Source: Apoda limacodes
Lineage: Eukaryota > Arthropoda > Insecta > Lepidoptera > Limacodidae
DNA length: 64,000 nucleotides
Direction of reading: 5' to 3'
Assembly: GCA_946406115.1 (NCBI GenBank)
Contig: OX291548.1
Location: 4,824,373-4,888,372, forward strand
Shown here in pieces: positions 10,255-22,550 of the stretch. Numbering within the stretch: the first letter of the stretch is position 1; every line of letters begins with the position of its first letter. The translations under genes were made by a program, and so were the position numbers. The notes under the pieces are model-generated. The model made no database searches. It was not told where the DNA came from and was given only the letters and a program-made list of their open reading frames with translations.

Positions 10255-10580
10255 TACAAAAAAAACCGGCTACGAGCGTGTCGCACAGGCATTAAGTTCC
10301 GGTTCCGTAGAAATATAATTATTACAGATATCTAAAAAACTTATGAACCGATTTTGTTTATCATTCTAATTGTTAGAATTTATAAACAAAAATTGTGATT
10401 TTAGATCCGGCTCAAAAGTTATATTCGAACCCAAATGGATTATTGAATCCCTATCCAATGATACGCCACATGCAATGGGGTGCACATAACATTTTTTCAT
10501 CCCACGGTGCAAAGTATACCCAGGTATCCATAATTTGTATGGTGGTTCTCAAGAGATACCTTTCTGTTAAATTGTATTAG
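10255..10580 (-). mobile_element. Diverged interspersed repeat, ACCGGC-end subfamily
   Basis: It begins with AAAAAAACCGGCTACGAGCG, a GTGTCGCACAGG segment and GGTTCCGTAGAAATATAATT ATTACAGATATCT text. The same order of blocks occurs at 15,868-16,100. It looks like the minus-strand end of a family related to the GGTTCCGTACC repeats. The far end is not clear. Confidence 0.45.
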
Positions 10581-10606
10581 AATCAATTTAATGACTACGG
10601 AATGAT

Positions 10607-10812
10607 AAGGATGTAGGGAAAACTACCTCCCGCAAACGCTTGGGTTGTGGAATGAGCTCCCTGTCAAGCTTTTCTCTAAGTATGGGGTTTTTCAAGACAG
10701 AAGTTATTATATTTTTGAAGGGTCGGTAACGCGCGTGTGAGACTCCTGGTGTTGCAAGCGTCCATAGAACATGGTGACCGCTAACTATCAGGAGGACAAA
10801 AAACTTGTTTGA
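10607..10812 (+). mobile_element. LINE 3'-tail fragment
   Basis: It matches the C-terminal coding end (ACTACCTCCCGCAAACGCTT, GGAATGAGCTCCCTGTCAAG) and the tail (GTCCATAGAACATGGTGACC, AACTATCAGGAGGAC) of the jockey-type family. It has no poly-A and directly abuts inverted LINE endonuclease sequence of the next feature. Confidence 0.8.
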
Positions 10813-10825
10813 GAACTGAGCCACC

Positions 10826-11322
10826 CACGATGTTGGGCGTTAAATCTCCCAGATTAACTAGTTCTGCTGTGGGATATTGCTCTAGAACTTTGTCAGTCGT
10901 CAAACTCAGGTGCGTAAAGAGTCGAGCTATGTCCGTGTCACCGCTGTAAGACCTGTATGTATAGGCACGCGTAGATACGATTGTGGGCACCGTGATCTAC
11001 GCGCACCCACAATATCGACAGGTCCCTGTCTTCAAGGCCATGAAGGCGGTGACAGCAGGTACCCTGCCGGACGAACATACATACACCGGCACGACTCAAA
11101 AAATTGTGCTCGAGTTTGTTACTGGGATAATGAAGGTATGATATGTCGGCCGAGCAGGATATCTGCGTCTCCGTTAGAAAAAGAATGGTCGGCGGCTGCG
11201 CAGTCTCGAGATGGTGGTGGACTGCGTTAAGATTTGTATGAATACCCCTGATATTGCAAAAATCCACATTATACGTGGATGAAGTAGCCGCTGTAGAAAC
11301 TCTTTTTCTTTTATTTTTCTGG
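10826..11322 (-). mobile_element. Inverted 5' part of a LINE: APE-type endonuclease N-terminal half
   Basis: The minus strand from the ATG at 11,267 reads a LINE endonuclease start (DFCNIRGIHTNLNAVHHHL), followed by FLTETQIS, whose Glu is the expected metal-binding residue of APE-like nucleases. It continues through a frameshift into GDTDIARLFTH and a degraded GDFN-type box (VNLGDLTP) near 10,840. It lies head-to-head with the plus-strand segment starting near 11,323, and both contain the ACLY...AELV(N/I)LGD part. This is the arrangement made by twin priming during LINE insertion. Confidence 0.8.
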
Positions 11323-12867
11323 CCATTATATATGCGTGCCTATACAGGTCTCATAGCGGTGACACGGACGTAACTTGACTCTTCACGCACATGAGTTTGA
11401 CGACTGACAACGTTCTAGTGCAGTATCCCACAGCAGAACTAGTTATTTTGGGAGACTTCAACGCCCACAGGGAACTACGCAGGGATATCTGCTAATGAAT
11501 TTCTCTATAGAGGACCATACGAGCTCTTTACTGGGTCTTCTGCTGACTACGCGTCAAGACGGATATTCCGTCTCAGTGGATGCGCTTTTAGGCTCCTCAG
11601 ACCACTGTCTCGTTCATGCACACAACCCGATCCATCTGGGCCAACTAATTGACGTCGTGTGTGGCATTCTAAATCAGCAGATTGGGATGGATTGCGAGAA
11701 TTTTATGCATCGTACCCGTGGAGGCAGATCTGCTTTAGCTCAGAAGATCCTGACGTCTGCGCAGCCGCAGTCACTGAGACAATCCTCGCTGGTATGGATT
11801 GTTATATTCAAAACCCGCGTCAAAAAACAACCACGGTTTAATAGGTCTTGCAGAGAAGCTAAAATTTTTAAGCAAAGTGCGTATGAGGCTTGGACCACGG
11901 CTCGTAATAAAAAGGATCCGAATATTTATGAGTTAAAACGCAAATCAAATGCTGCCTCGAGGTTCAGTAACAAAGCAACTGCAACCGGGGAGAACTTGTG
12001 TCTCAAATCGAGACCACACTGTCCAAGGTCTCTGACTGGGGACGGGTAAATTTTGTCCGATTGAACCCTACAAAGACACAAGTTAGCTCGTTCACCTTTG
12101 AGAAAACCCCATTCACTGTAGGCCCACAATTCCAGAACACTTCCCTTTCGATCTCCAAGAGCATTGGGATCCTTGGCGTTGACATCTCCAGCGGTGTTCA
12201 GTTTCGAGATAATTTGCAAGATAAGGCCAGCCAGCTTCAGCTGGCGTCCCAAAAACAAGGTGTACTCAACAGAGCGAGGCAGTCCTTCACGTCGGGGCAG
12301 AGGTTGCTGCTTTACAAGTAGCAAGTTCGGCCCCATAAGGAGTACTGCTGCCATCTCTGGGTGGGTGCCAGCTTGGTCCTTTTGATTCAGTTCAACGACG
12401 GGCTGTGAGAATTGTCGACGATCCTATACTAACTTGCCGTATCAAACCCTTAAGTCTGAGGAGAGACTTTGCCTCCCTGTGTATGTTCTACTGCTTGTAC
12501 AATGGGGTGTGTTCTGAGGAATTGTTCGAAATGATGCCCACGGCTACTTTCTACCATCGCACCGCTCGCCATTGGCAGAGAATTCATTCTCACACTCTAG
12601 AACCGAAATGGTCGCGTACAGTGTGTTTTCAGAGACTTCCTCCCGAGAACGCTTAAGTTGTGGAATGAGCTCCCTGCCAAGGTTTTCTGCAAGGACTACA
12701 GTATGGAGTTCTTCAAGAAAGAAGTTATTAGATTTCTGAAGGGTCGGCAACGCGCAAGTGATACCCCTGGTGTTGCAAGCGTCCATAGGCTACGGTGACC
12801 GCTTACCATCAGGCGGGCCGTAAGCTTGTTTGCCACCTTAGTGGTATAAAAAAAAAAAAAAAAATTG
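11323..12867 (+). mobile_element. LINE body: endonuclease C-terminal half fused to RT C-terminal domain, poly-A tailed
   Basis: It reads an ACLYRSHSGDTDVT-like start, then AELVILGDFNAHREL near 11,437-11,480 (intact GDFNAH) and, after an internal deletion, GSSDHCLVHAHN near 11,608 (the SDH catalytic box). The linker runs to about 11,989 (FSNKATATG), where it is joined directly to text downstream of the RT palm (LVSQIE-like, SKVSDWGR). The whole catalytic RT core (motifs A, B and YADD) is therefore missing. The C-terminal domain and tail follow (CGTATCAAACCC, TTACCATCAGGCGGGCCGTA), with a poly-A run at about 12,848-12,864. Stops and frameshifts make it non-functional. Confidence 0.85.
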
Positions 12868-13022
12868 GGCATATCGTGCATTCTGTGAGGGTAAGGAACC
12901 CTCGTTTGACATGTCTGACTGGCACTATGCCGGTTTTAATTGTATGGTATCGATCGGTACCACAAATGTTAAAAAGTTTATTAATATTTCTACACTTAAA
13001 TACAAACAGCTACATATTTACT

Positions 13023-13447
13023 TTTTTAGGGTTACTCTCCCAAAGGGTAAAAAACGGTTCCATATTACTAGAATCCGCTGTCCGTCCGTCTGCCACCAGG
13101 CTGTATCTTATGAACCGTGATAGTTAGATAGTTGAAATTATCACAGAAGATGTATTTCTATAGCCTATTATATTCTATTATATATATAAAATAAATATTT
13201 AAGGGGGCTCCCATACAAAAAACGTGATTTTTTTGTCGATTTTGCCCGATATTGATAACGGCAACAGTTAGACGCTTGAAATGTTCACAGAATATTAAGT
13301 TATATATTCACTTTAAAAATAAATAGTTAAATAAAAATAAAACAAATATTTAAGGGGGGCTCCGAAAAACGTGATTTTTTGCCGTTTTTATAGATAATGA
13401 TAAGGAACCCTTCGTGCGCGAGCCCGCCTCGCACTTGGCCGATTTTT
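13023..13447 (+). mobile_element. Near-complete GGTTCCGTACC-family repeat
   Basis: This is one of the most complete copies. It has TTTTTTAGGGTTACTCTCCC, CGCTGTCCGTCCGTCTGCCA, GAACCGTGATAGTTAGATAG, two AAATATTTAAGGGGGGCTCC-type blocks, GATAATGATAAGGAACCCTT and TCGCACTTGGCCGATTTTT. It has no ORF, and no target duplication can be called confidently. Confidence 0.75.
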
Positions 13448-13981
13448 ATGTGAAATAACAAATGAAAATGAACATTAAATTGTATTGTTTATAGTAATAA
13501 AATTTGAACATGAGTGGACAAATTTGAACAAAAAAATGTTACACTACTAAACATACAAAAACATATTTATATTAAATTTAAAAAGAATTGAACCAACGCA
13601 AGATAATTTCTTAAACGATATATCAACCCATAGCACGTTCTCTGTTCGCGAACTTCTGATATTTCCCATGGCAGCCATATTGTAAGGGGAGTTTCATCCA
13701 CTATATTAAATAAACTTTTCTCGCATATTGGTCCTTACACCAGCAGAACTTAATAAACTAAGAAATATGTCGGATCGTAAATCTTCTGATAACATGATAA
13801 TATTACACATAGTTACAACTATATACATTTAGGTGCAGATTTATTCAAAATGTGTAATAATTGTGTAATGCATGATGGCTGTAATTGATTTTATTAAATA
13901 ACGTGTAGGTATATAATGACGACTTGTATTTTTTTAAATTTTACTATCACCAATAAATTTTATAGCAAAATTTAAGACTAT

Positions 13982-14039
13982 TAAGACTATTAAGGCCAAG
14001 ATGAGGAATTTAAGACTATTAAGGCCAAGATGAGGAATT
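13982..14039. repeat. Tandem duplication, 29 bp x 2
   Basis: TAAGACTATTAAGGCCAAGA plus nine further bases is repeated exactly in tandem. A shorter partial copy (TAAGACTATT) precedes it. Confidence 0.85.
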
Positions 14040-14705
14040 AAATGATGAGATCATACTTGAGAATATTTTTAAGAAAATGTTTTTGTTCTTGCAATGTAAC
14101 TAAACAGAACGGACACTAGAAGATTTTAAAGACAAAGGGTTTTCCATTAAAGTCTAATAATAACTCTACGAAGAAATTTGAACATCTTTTGTAGGTATAA
14201 TTAAACCACAAGAGACAAAAAAAAATTATTAAAATTGTATTTCTAATAAAATACTACACACTGTGTCTCATCTGTCTGAGTTCGTAAATTATATGTGGCA
14301 TGCAACCTTAAGGAAAAATTTCTTGTATTATGGTACATGCCACATAAGCTACTCAACAGGGTCCAGTATATCATCCAATTTATAAAAAACGTATTTTCTT
14401 ACTTAATTCTGTATTCCGTAACAAAAAATACTCAATCAAATTAAATATACTTACTTATTTTTATGGTAAAGCTTTTTATAAAAAAATAACATCTAAATTG
14501 GTTTCAAATGTTAGAGGCACAAAGTATTAGATACTTTGTGGATGTATCTTAAATTGATAATAATGTCCATTTTGTACCCGACTGCTGAAGTAGGTTTTTG
14601 AGCGTATGTATGTTTGCAAGATATATATGTATGTCTCTTTGGTACAATCTGTTGTCTAAACTGTTTCATGGATTACAATATATGAGATGTCTTTAGATTC
14701 GTATT

Positions 14706-14757
14706 AATTGTGTGACTGAGGTAGGGTATACAATTGTGTGACTGAGGTAGGGTATAC
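14706..14757. repeat. Tandem duplication, 26 bp x 2
   Basis: The AATTGTGTGACTGAGGTAGG unit (26 bp) occurs twice in tandem without mismatch. Confidence 0.85.
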
Positions 14758-15867
14758 AATTTAATATGGCGGTCGAAACAAAAACTATTGAAACTACTTG
14801 AATTTTCATTCCTATCTGGTCTTCTCTTTTCGCTCTCCAGTTGAAATTTTTTTAACACAGTCTTTTTTTTAATAATTTTTTTATTCTATTTTATAAACAT
14901 GCAAATATTTAAATAAAAAATTAGATTTGTTTATAATTGACAAAACAGAAATAAATAAAATTAAACAATAACACACGAATTTTAGATGCAAAGATTTTGA
15001 CTAACATATGCCATAGCAAGTTTGATTGTATCGGGTTAAGCAATAAAATATGTTACCGACTACCTACGAAAGCCCAGCAACGCCCACCACGACATTAGCT
15101 GTTCGCCACCGGTCACTGCCGTACCCATGCTGGAGTTCGCTCTCCTATACACCGCTTAGTACAATCATACAATATTAATATTAACACCCTAGGCCTATTT
15201 TAATTGTCCAACCATGCATTTAAGAAGTCTGTTAAAGAAAATATATAAAAGGCAAATTGGCAACTTCCTGGAAATCGTATGTGTATATGTGGGTAGCAGG
15301 TAGTTAATTAATTCATTTATTTTCATCATAAGGATTTATATTTTCTTGCTTTTTGTATCTAATCACCAAGTGCAGTTTACCACTTTGTATTTATTACCTT
15401 ACCAGTAAATTATATTGTATATTTTGTATTTTACCTAAACGTTCGCATAAATAAGATATCCTGTCAATATGGGGTTAGTTAACGCTGTTGGCAATGCATT
15501 AATAATTACTTTCTTATTATTAATCATTAATCGTAATATTGAATTTACTGTTTGTTAACCTAAATAAATAAAAAATATTACAAAAAAATATGCTTATAAG
15601 TTTCTTTTTAAAATGGGTGTTAAAATAAAATTGTGCCATATAAGCTTTTATGAAAATGTTCCCGGAATAAATTATGTATGTAAATGTAAGGTTTTCCTTA
15701 AAAAGTCAACCAAAAGTTGCATAAATATTCAAATAAGCTCGTAAATTTTGTTTGAGTTATGGCTAAAAAATGAATTAAGTTTAGCTTAAACTTTCTTTAA
15801 CGGCTATCGTTTCTCTCTTCTTTGTAATAAATATTTTCCAACGTTTTAACAGTATTACTTAATCTAT

Positions 15868-16100
15868 CTACAAAAACCGGCCAAGTACGTGTCGTACACG
15901 CACAAAAGTAGGGTTCCTTAGAATAAAAATTATGCAGATATCTGAAAAAGTCATAAACTGATTAACCACTCGAAGCCCCTAAGCATTAAAGAAAAATATA
16001 AGTTCATAGACCGCAAAAACACGCCGTTTTTGTGCAAATTTTATGGCTTAAATATAGCATCTAAGGGATTGAAAAAAAAATATTTTATAAAACTTGCTTT
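15868..16100 (-). mobile_element. Diverged interspersed repeat, ACCGGC-end subfamily
   Basis: AAAAACCGGCCAAGTACGTG, TCGTACACGCAC and TAGGGTTCCTTAGAATAAAA open the copy, followed by TATGCAGATATCTGAAAAAG. The block order equals that at 10,255, which marks a second subfamily besides the GGTTCCGTACC one. The distal end is undefined. Confidence 0.45.
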
Positions 16101-17445
16101 TGTCTGGTTCATTACCTGACTGAATGATTTTTGTTTATTGTATTTAATTCAATAAAAAATCTAGAAGTGACCATTGTTTCAACACTGGTACAAATTTTTA
16201 AAACGTGTTTTGGTTTTCCTTGAAATTTGGTTATATAATTAGAATAGCTTGTTTGTACATTGACTCTAAGTTGTAGAATAAAGTCAAAAAATGTGACTAC
16301 AAAAATGTAATAACGTTAAATTCCAAACAAAAAATTATAAGTTTCAAGGCGTCATTACGGTATAAATTACTTATTAATTAAGTAAATAACAAATATACCT
16401 TATTGTAATGTATATGACATTGTGTAATGTTTTGTAGTACATTTTTATACACAACGTTAGAATTACAGAAATAAGCTTTCTGGCCTATATCGCCCTCTTA
16501 AGGGCGTTAACCTGAAGTTGATTTCAGGTCGATTAAAGGATATGGATGTAAATCTTAAACAGTGTTTATTTTTCTATGATAAAAATATCTTTCAAGTTGA
16601 AGGACAGCGTAGAGTGAATCGGAAATTAATTTATTAAAGTTATATCTATGTAATTATAGATTTTTCATAACTTATGAGATAGGAAAAATTAGGTAACTCG
16701 CTGGTTTCGCTTTTTTATAGTTTAACATTCTTTTCTTTTATAATTTATTATTCTTTTCAGCCAAATAACTTTTTGTATTAAGCTGTTACTCATTCATGAT
16801 AATAAAATAAAAAAAAACCATAACATTGTATTAGGTTAAGTTTATTAACATAATAAGTACATAATACACATATTTAATGTCCAATTAAAATTAAAAAGAA
16901 AAATATGTCGCAATGTTCGCATGTATAACCTTTTTCAACTTTTATTTTATTAATAAAAAGACAAATAAAGTACTAATGTATACTAGTAGTAATGATGTTA
17001 TTACAGATGTTCAATCTTTTTTTTTATCTTACGCTATAAAAGATTTAATATTTTATTTACTGCCACAAATTTAATCAAATTATTCGTTTTTGGTTAGAGG
17101 GTAAAATTTTATTATTCAGTGGATATAAATCTCTGAGATAAGAGTAAGGGATTTGATCATAAACTATTGTACAAGTGACATATTTTACAGCTTATATCCT
17201 GATGCGGTAACTGTGTATTCTTTTATCAAAGTTTATATCACAATAAATTGAATTTTTAATCTTTCAGTTGCTTTAATTGGATTAAAACAACTAACCTATT
17301 AAAATTATTATTGAATATTAAATTATGTACCTCTATAATGCTCTAACTAATAGTATTATAGATATGAAAGTTTAGATATTCGTTACACTCTAACGTCGCA
17401 GAGTCATTCAATTCTTGATTAGAATATACAGATACGGTTTATTTA
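16101..17445. other. AT-rich unique DNA, nothing recognised
   Basis: Very AT-rich, with short frames only. No repeat family, RNA gene or conserved-looking patch was seen. Confidence 0.4.
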
Positions 17446-17449
17446 TATG

Positions 17450-19060
17450 TTTCGTCGTTGCAACTTATGTGCAAAGCTCGGCGTAAATCAAAACTATGTA
17501 ACGATAACATTTATCACATTTTATTTAAGCAGTGTGCTCCTGAGTTATGTCCTGTACTCACGCGCCTCTTCGCGCTTTCCTACCATACCAGGCAATTTCC
17601 GTCTTCAGGGAAGACTGCGAATGTGCACCCAGTGCCCAAAAAGGGCGATAGATCAGATCCATCGAATTACAGGCCTATCGCTATTACCTCTCTCCTCTCC
17701 AAGGTGATGGAGCGTATGATCAAAACACAGCTTTTGAGATACCTAGAAAAACATGACCTGATCAGCGACCGTCAATATGGCTTTCGCCACGGTCGCTCCA
17801 CTGGTGACCTTCTAGTGTATCTCACATACCGATGGGCACTACCCATTGAGAGTCAGGGGGAGGCATTGGCATGCAGCCTAGACATAGCGAAGGCGTTCGA
17901 TCGGGTCTGGCACCAGGGTCTTCTATCGAAGTTGCCATCTTACGGAGTGCCCGAGGGTTTGTGCAAATGGGTGGCTAGCTTTTTGTCCGGCAGACGCAGT
18001 TGCTCTGATAGCATGGACATTAATGCTGGTGTCCCGCAAGGCTCTGTGCTGTCTCCTACGCTGTTTCTACTGCACATCAATGATATGTTAGAGATCAACA
18101 ACATACATTGCTATGCAGATGACAGTACTGGAGACGCTTATTACACGCTGCCCCCCTCGTTCTGTTGTGGAGGAAAAACGTGAAGAACTTGTGTCTCAAA
18201 TCGAGATCGGTCTGTCCAAGGTCTCTCACTGGGGACGGGAAAACTTGGTCCGATTTAACCCCTTCAAAGACAAGTCTGCGCGTTCACCGCTAAGAAAACC
18301 CCATTCACTGTAGTCCCACAATTCCAGAACACTCCCCTCTCCATCTCCAAGAGCATTGGGATGCTTGGTTTTCACATCTCCAGCGATGTTCAGTTCCGAG
18401 ATCACTTGCTAGATAAGGTAAAGCTGGCGTCAAAAAAACTTGGTGTACTCAACAGAGCGAAGAAGTACTTCACGTCGGGGCAAAGGTTGCTGCCTTACAA
18501 GTCGCAAGTCCGGCCCCATATGGAGTATTGCTGCCATCTCTGGGCGGGTGCACCCGGATACCAGCTTGGCCCTTTTGACTCGGTTCAACGACGGGCTGTG
18601 AGAATTGTCGACGATCCCAAACTCACTTGCGGTATCGAGCCCCTAAGTCTGAGGAGAGACTTTGCCTCCCTGTGTGTGTTCTACCGCTTGTACAATGGGT
18701 TGTGTTCTGAGGAATGTTCGAAATGATGCCCACGGCTACTTTCTACCATCGCACCGCTCGCCATCGACAGGGAATTCATTCTCACACCTTGGAACCAAAA
18801 TGGTCGCGTACAGTGCGGTTTCAAAGAAACTTCCTCCCGCGAACCCTTGGGTTGTGGAATGAGCTCCCTGCCAAGGTTTTCTCTAAGGACTACAGTATGG
18901 GGTTCTTCAAAAAAGAAGTTATTAGATTTCTGAAGGGTCGGCAACGCGTGAGTGATGCCCTTGGTGTTGCAAGCGTCCATAGGCTACTGTGACCGCTTAC
19001 CATCAGGCGGACCGTAGGCTTGTTTGCCACCTTAGTGGTATTAAAAAAAAAAAAAAAAAA
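17450..19060 (+). mobile_element. Jockey-type LINE, 5'-truncated, RT motifs largely intact
   Basis: This is the best LINE copy. The frame at 17,458-18,183 (241 residues) shows PVPKKGDRSDPSNYRPIAIT at 58-77, YGFRHGRSTGD at 107-117, motif A LDIAKAFDRVWH at 141-152 with its catalytic Asp, motif B AGVPQGSVLSP at 190-200 and the catalytic CYADDST box at 218-224. Next to the copy at 2,895 it lacks 12 nt before motif B, near 18,000. A frameshift near 18,150 moves the thumb to another frame (SQIEIGLSKVSHWGR). Frames at 18,361-18,726 and 18,714-18,992 carry the C-terminal domain (SSDVQFRDHL, QVRPHMEYCCHLWAGAP, LPRTLGLWNELPAKVF). The 3' tail has TTACCATCAGGCGGACCGTA and a poly-A at 19,042-19,060. The endonuclease is missing, and it cannot make one continuous protein. 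Confidence 0.92.
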
Positions 19061-21816
19061 ACCAACTTTTACTTATGTAAATCTCAAATGGCTCCCCATT
19101 TGCTTTCAACTGAATGCTCATATACTTATATTTCTTTTGTGTGTGTTGTTTCATTCTAGCTTTTCTCACTATCCAAGAGAGCAGGTACCATGCTTTCGCG
19201 TTTCTCCTTTCACTCAGTTTTGTTATGAACTGTTCACCGTACAAGCAGCGCGTCTGTGGAACTCTCTTCTTCTACATATCAGGAAAGTACGATTACTTGT
19301 AAGCTTTATAGAATATGTGAAAGCACTTTTATTAACTACCTAACCTCGATTTGCCTATTTTAATATTCTGTGGTTAGAACTATTTTGAATAATATGTATT
19401 CTTCTTTGGCTGAGTTTATCTCTTCAGTTTAGTTCAAATAAAGTCATTTACTATTTATGATCCCTATTTTATTTATCCTTGCGTATTTGCATATTTCATA
19501 TGGTTATATTTCTTCAATTGTATAAATGTATAAGTATTTACATATTCTACATGAAACTATATATAGTTTTTCCTTTTTATCCTTGTATATAGACATATAT
19601 ACTGTGAAAGAAAATATAGTGTCTAAATTAAAATGAGAGGAAGTGCAAGAATATCAATTAATAAAAGTAATGAAATTTCATGGTTCTGATTCACCTAAAT
19701 AAAAAAAAATTATCTTATTAAAAAACCTACTGCTGTGTCATTTTACTGTGACTTGGTACTACTATACTGTCATTGTACTATGATAAATACTTTTCACTCG
19801 TTTATGAATGACTTAAGATGACGTATGACGTCTTACTCAGAGTCAGTTGATTACCTACCTTGTTTGCTTATAACTATCCCTTTACACACGTACAACTTTA
19901 TTAAACTTTAACTCATTTATAAAATTGTTGGACATATTTACTGTGGTCTACCTGCATCTACTGCAGGCGACAGATTGAAGCAACTAAGTTTTACATACTG
20001 TACTTGGCATGCAAAACAAACATACATACATTTCCTGCTGCCAGCCTTACCTGCTGGCTTTACTATCACGATAACATTATTACTAAGTATTGGCTTCCGT
20101 CACTAGGCTAAGACATTGTTTGCGTGCACTTTTTATTTGTTTTATTTATTTATTTATTTACAAATCAAGTGATATTGAAAACGTCACAATGCATGTTTTC
20201 TGTTTTGGTTTTGACAGGAAGCAATGACATAGATATTATCCGTAATCTTTTGACAGCATGGCGCGAGAGGGTGGTAGCTTTTGACATTGACGTGGTGAGC
20301 TCATTGATATTTATACCAACTACTAAAGTACTACAAGACTTAACGGGGTAACTATACGCGACTTGGTCGCTTAACGGGATCATTTTATTTAAATTTTTAA
20401 TTATTTTATTTTTGTAGGAAAAAAAATATCACGTTAAAGCCAAAAAATACATTATCTTAATCTGTATTCTTGATACCCTCTCCCATTTCAATTTTAGGCA
20501 CTACATTTCCTTCCACATTATATATGTTATCTATTATTTTTGACACATGTATCAATTTTGCACTTTTTACTGTTTCCTTATAAAGCTTAAAAAATATTAA
20601 TCAGTAATTAACTGCAATAAAGCATATTTGTATTGTGTCACATATCACCGATTGTAGATTAGAGATAAACACTAAATTTCGGCATAAAAGTGAATTTGTA
20701 TTCATTAAGCAATTTGGGTATTGCAAATTTAGTAATTTTTCTTGATATTAATATTAATTTATTATATATAACTTGTTATTAATATTTAAAAGTATATCAT
20801 TCAGTAATTTATATCAGTTGCATGACGCATATTTTTTATAAGAAGTGTTAATATCATTTGAACGATATTGGGTTCTAGCCACAAAACCTTCAGTGAAAAG
20901 ACGCGAGGTGTGGGTTCTATGCGAGGGTCATAACAGAGCCATTATCGGAAGTCACTATGTCATGAATGATCAAAATATTTTAGCCCGTCTACCTATTCCT
21001 TCTTGTGCTTTTGGTGAAAATAATAAAAAAATAAAGATATTGTTATTTTAAAAAGTGTTTTTAATTAAATTAAATATATTATACTTATATTTGACAGGTT
21101 TTAATTTTGTATCGTAAATTTAGCTACTGACTACATTTGTTAATTATATTACTACGTTCAAAATATGTGTATATAATGTGCATTAGGTTATTGCGGTACT
21201 TTTGTTTTTGCAATTTAATGCAAAAAAGTCCGAATATGACAATTGTCTCAAGATGTGTAATAATTTAAAACTATAGGTATGTTGTTATTCATGGTAATAA
21301 TATTTAGTTAATAGTTATATTTAGTAATAATGTTAAATTTGTTACTATGATATACCTGAAATTTTGTCAGAAAATCAAAAAATGTGAAACTTTTAAATCA
21401 TTTCGTCGTTATAAATTTGATGTTATATTACTAATTTTTAATATACTGAGGGGCTTACCGTAAGTATACATGCTTTATTGCACTTCTTGCCCAAAGACAG
21501 CTGGCATAGGCACGACAAGAGCATTGAAAATGACAATCGTTGTATGACAGTTATACTAAAACATAAATAGCATGGGTAACCCGTTCTTCTTAAATCAGAC
21601 TCAAACAAATTCTAAAACACAATCTATAGTCAAAAAAATGTAAATCAGAGATAAATATGGGTAGGAAGTTTATATGGGAATTCCACTGCTTCATACCACG
21701 GGATCTTTATTCTATTTATTCATTTATTTATACCTACTTAATGTTTTATTTTCCAGGTTAAAATTTCTTTCGGATTCACACGAGTATGTTAAAATTAACA
21801 CGAGATTACTGTTTAA
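19061..21816. other. AT-rich unique DNA, nothing recognised
   Basis: Only short frames without recognisable motifs. The 75-codon frame near 20,124 and its antisense 72-codon frame show no family signature. An ATTT run near 20,140 is simple sequence. Confidence 0.4.
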
Positions 21817-21905
21817 TGCAAATTTGGTATCAAGTCACTATAAAAGTGATTTATGCTCGCAGCACAACGTATTGAACAAAATGACACGGAAAATATTTAA
21901 ATTAC
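21817..21905 (+). repeat. Short interspersed repeat, copy 1 of 2
   Basis: GCAAATTTGGTATCAAGTCA followed by GTGATTTATGCTCGCAGCAC and ACACGGAAAATAT aligns over about 90 bases with 25,530-25,630. No known family was assigned. Confidence 0.45.
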
Positions 21906-22101
21906 GGTTTTTTTTTCGGTCTGCAACACTGATATTCGATTAGATTTTATTTTTCTTTCGATTGGATATTAGTTTTATGTGATTTTGGATATAGATCATC
22001 AATGTAACACTAAATATTTTTTTTCGGTTTAATCAGTCGTAGAAAATAAATGCTTGTTGTAAGTACGTATGTTCAGTCACTTTTTTACAGAGTAAAAAGT
22101 A

Positions 22102-22156
22102 CGGTTTCAGAGGAATTTCTTACCGCGAACGCTTAGGTAGTGGAATGAGCTCCCTT
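22102..22156 (+). mobile_element. Tiny LINE C-terminal fragment
   Basis: GTACGGTTTCAGAGGAATTT followed by TTACCGCGAACGCTTAGGTA and GGAATGAGCTCCCTT matches the NFLPRTLGLWNELP region of the jockey-type LINE. Both sides are unrelated to the LINE. Confidence 0.7.
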
Positions 22157-22380
22157 CTAATGTAGCCTATCCATGGAAAATGATAATGGTAAATGATAAT
22201 AATTGTAATTTTAAAAGGAAACCGACCAATTTCTATTGAATTTTTGAAGTGAAAACTTCTTTAGCGGCGTTGTGCACTTTTTTTGGTATGGGTAAAAAAT
22301 GATAAACTCGCGTCAAGTCACGTGTCCTAATCGTGGAATGCGTAAGACGGAAACCGTAATGCCTAACCTATTATAATTTT

Positions 22381-22540
22381 TATTTTTAGTATTCGCGATT
22401 ATGAGTAGTACAGGGGGGTTGGATATGGAATTTTAATTCTATGACAGATTGCGATGTCAAATATACTACGTCAAAAAAGTAAATAAACAAACATTATTAT
22501 TTTATTTTTAGTATATGGCGATTATGAGTAGTACAGGGAG
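22381..22540. repeat. 122-bp-spaced direct repeat next to the TTCG array
   Basis: The 38-base block at 22381-22418 (TATTTTTAGTATTCGCGATT...) recurs at 22503-22540 with few changes. This indicates a partial tandem duplication immediately upstream of the microsatellite. Confidence 0.65.
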
Positions 22541-22550
22541 TTTGTTTGTA

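Larger units (their letters stand above)
13448..15867. other. AT-rich unique DNA with two small tandem duplications
   Basis: No gene was recognised. Two exact short tandem duplications occur: 29 bp twice at 13,982-14,039 and 26 bp twice at 14,706-14,757. A somewhat GC-richer patch at about 15,060-15,150 (CAGCAACGCCCACCACGACA) has no long ORF. Confidence 0.4.

Noticed and set aside
17447..17707. 86-codon ORF at the start of the LINE copy
   Set aside because: Shadow frame of the RT reading frame at 17,458-18,183.
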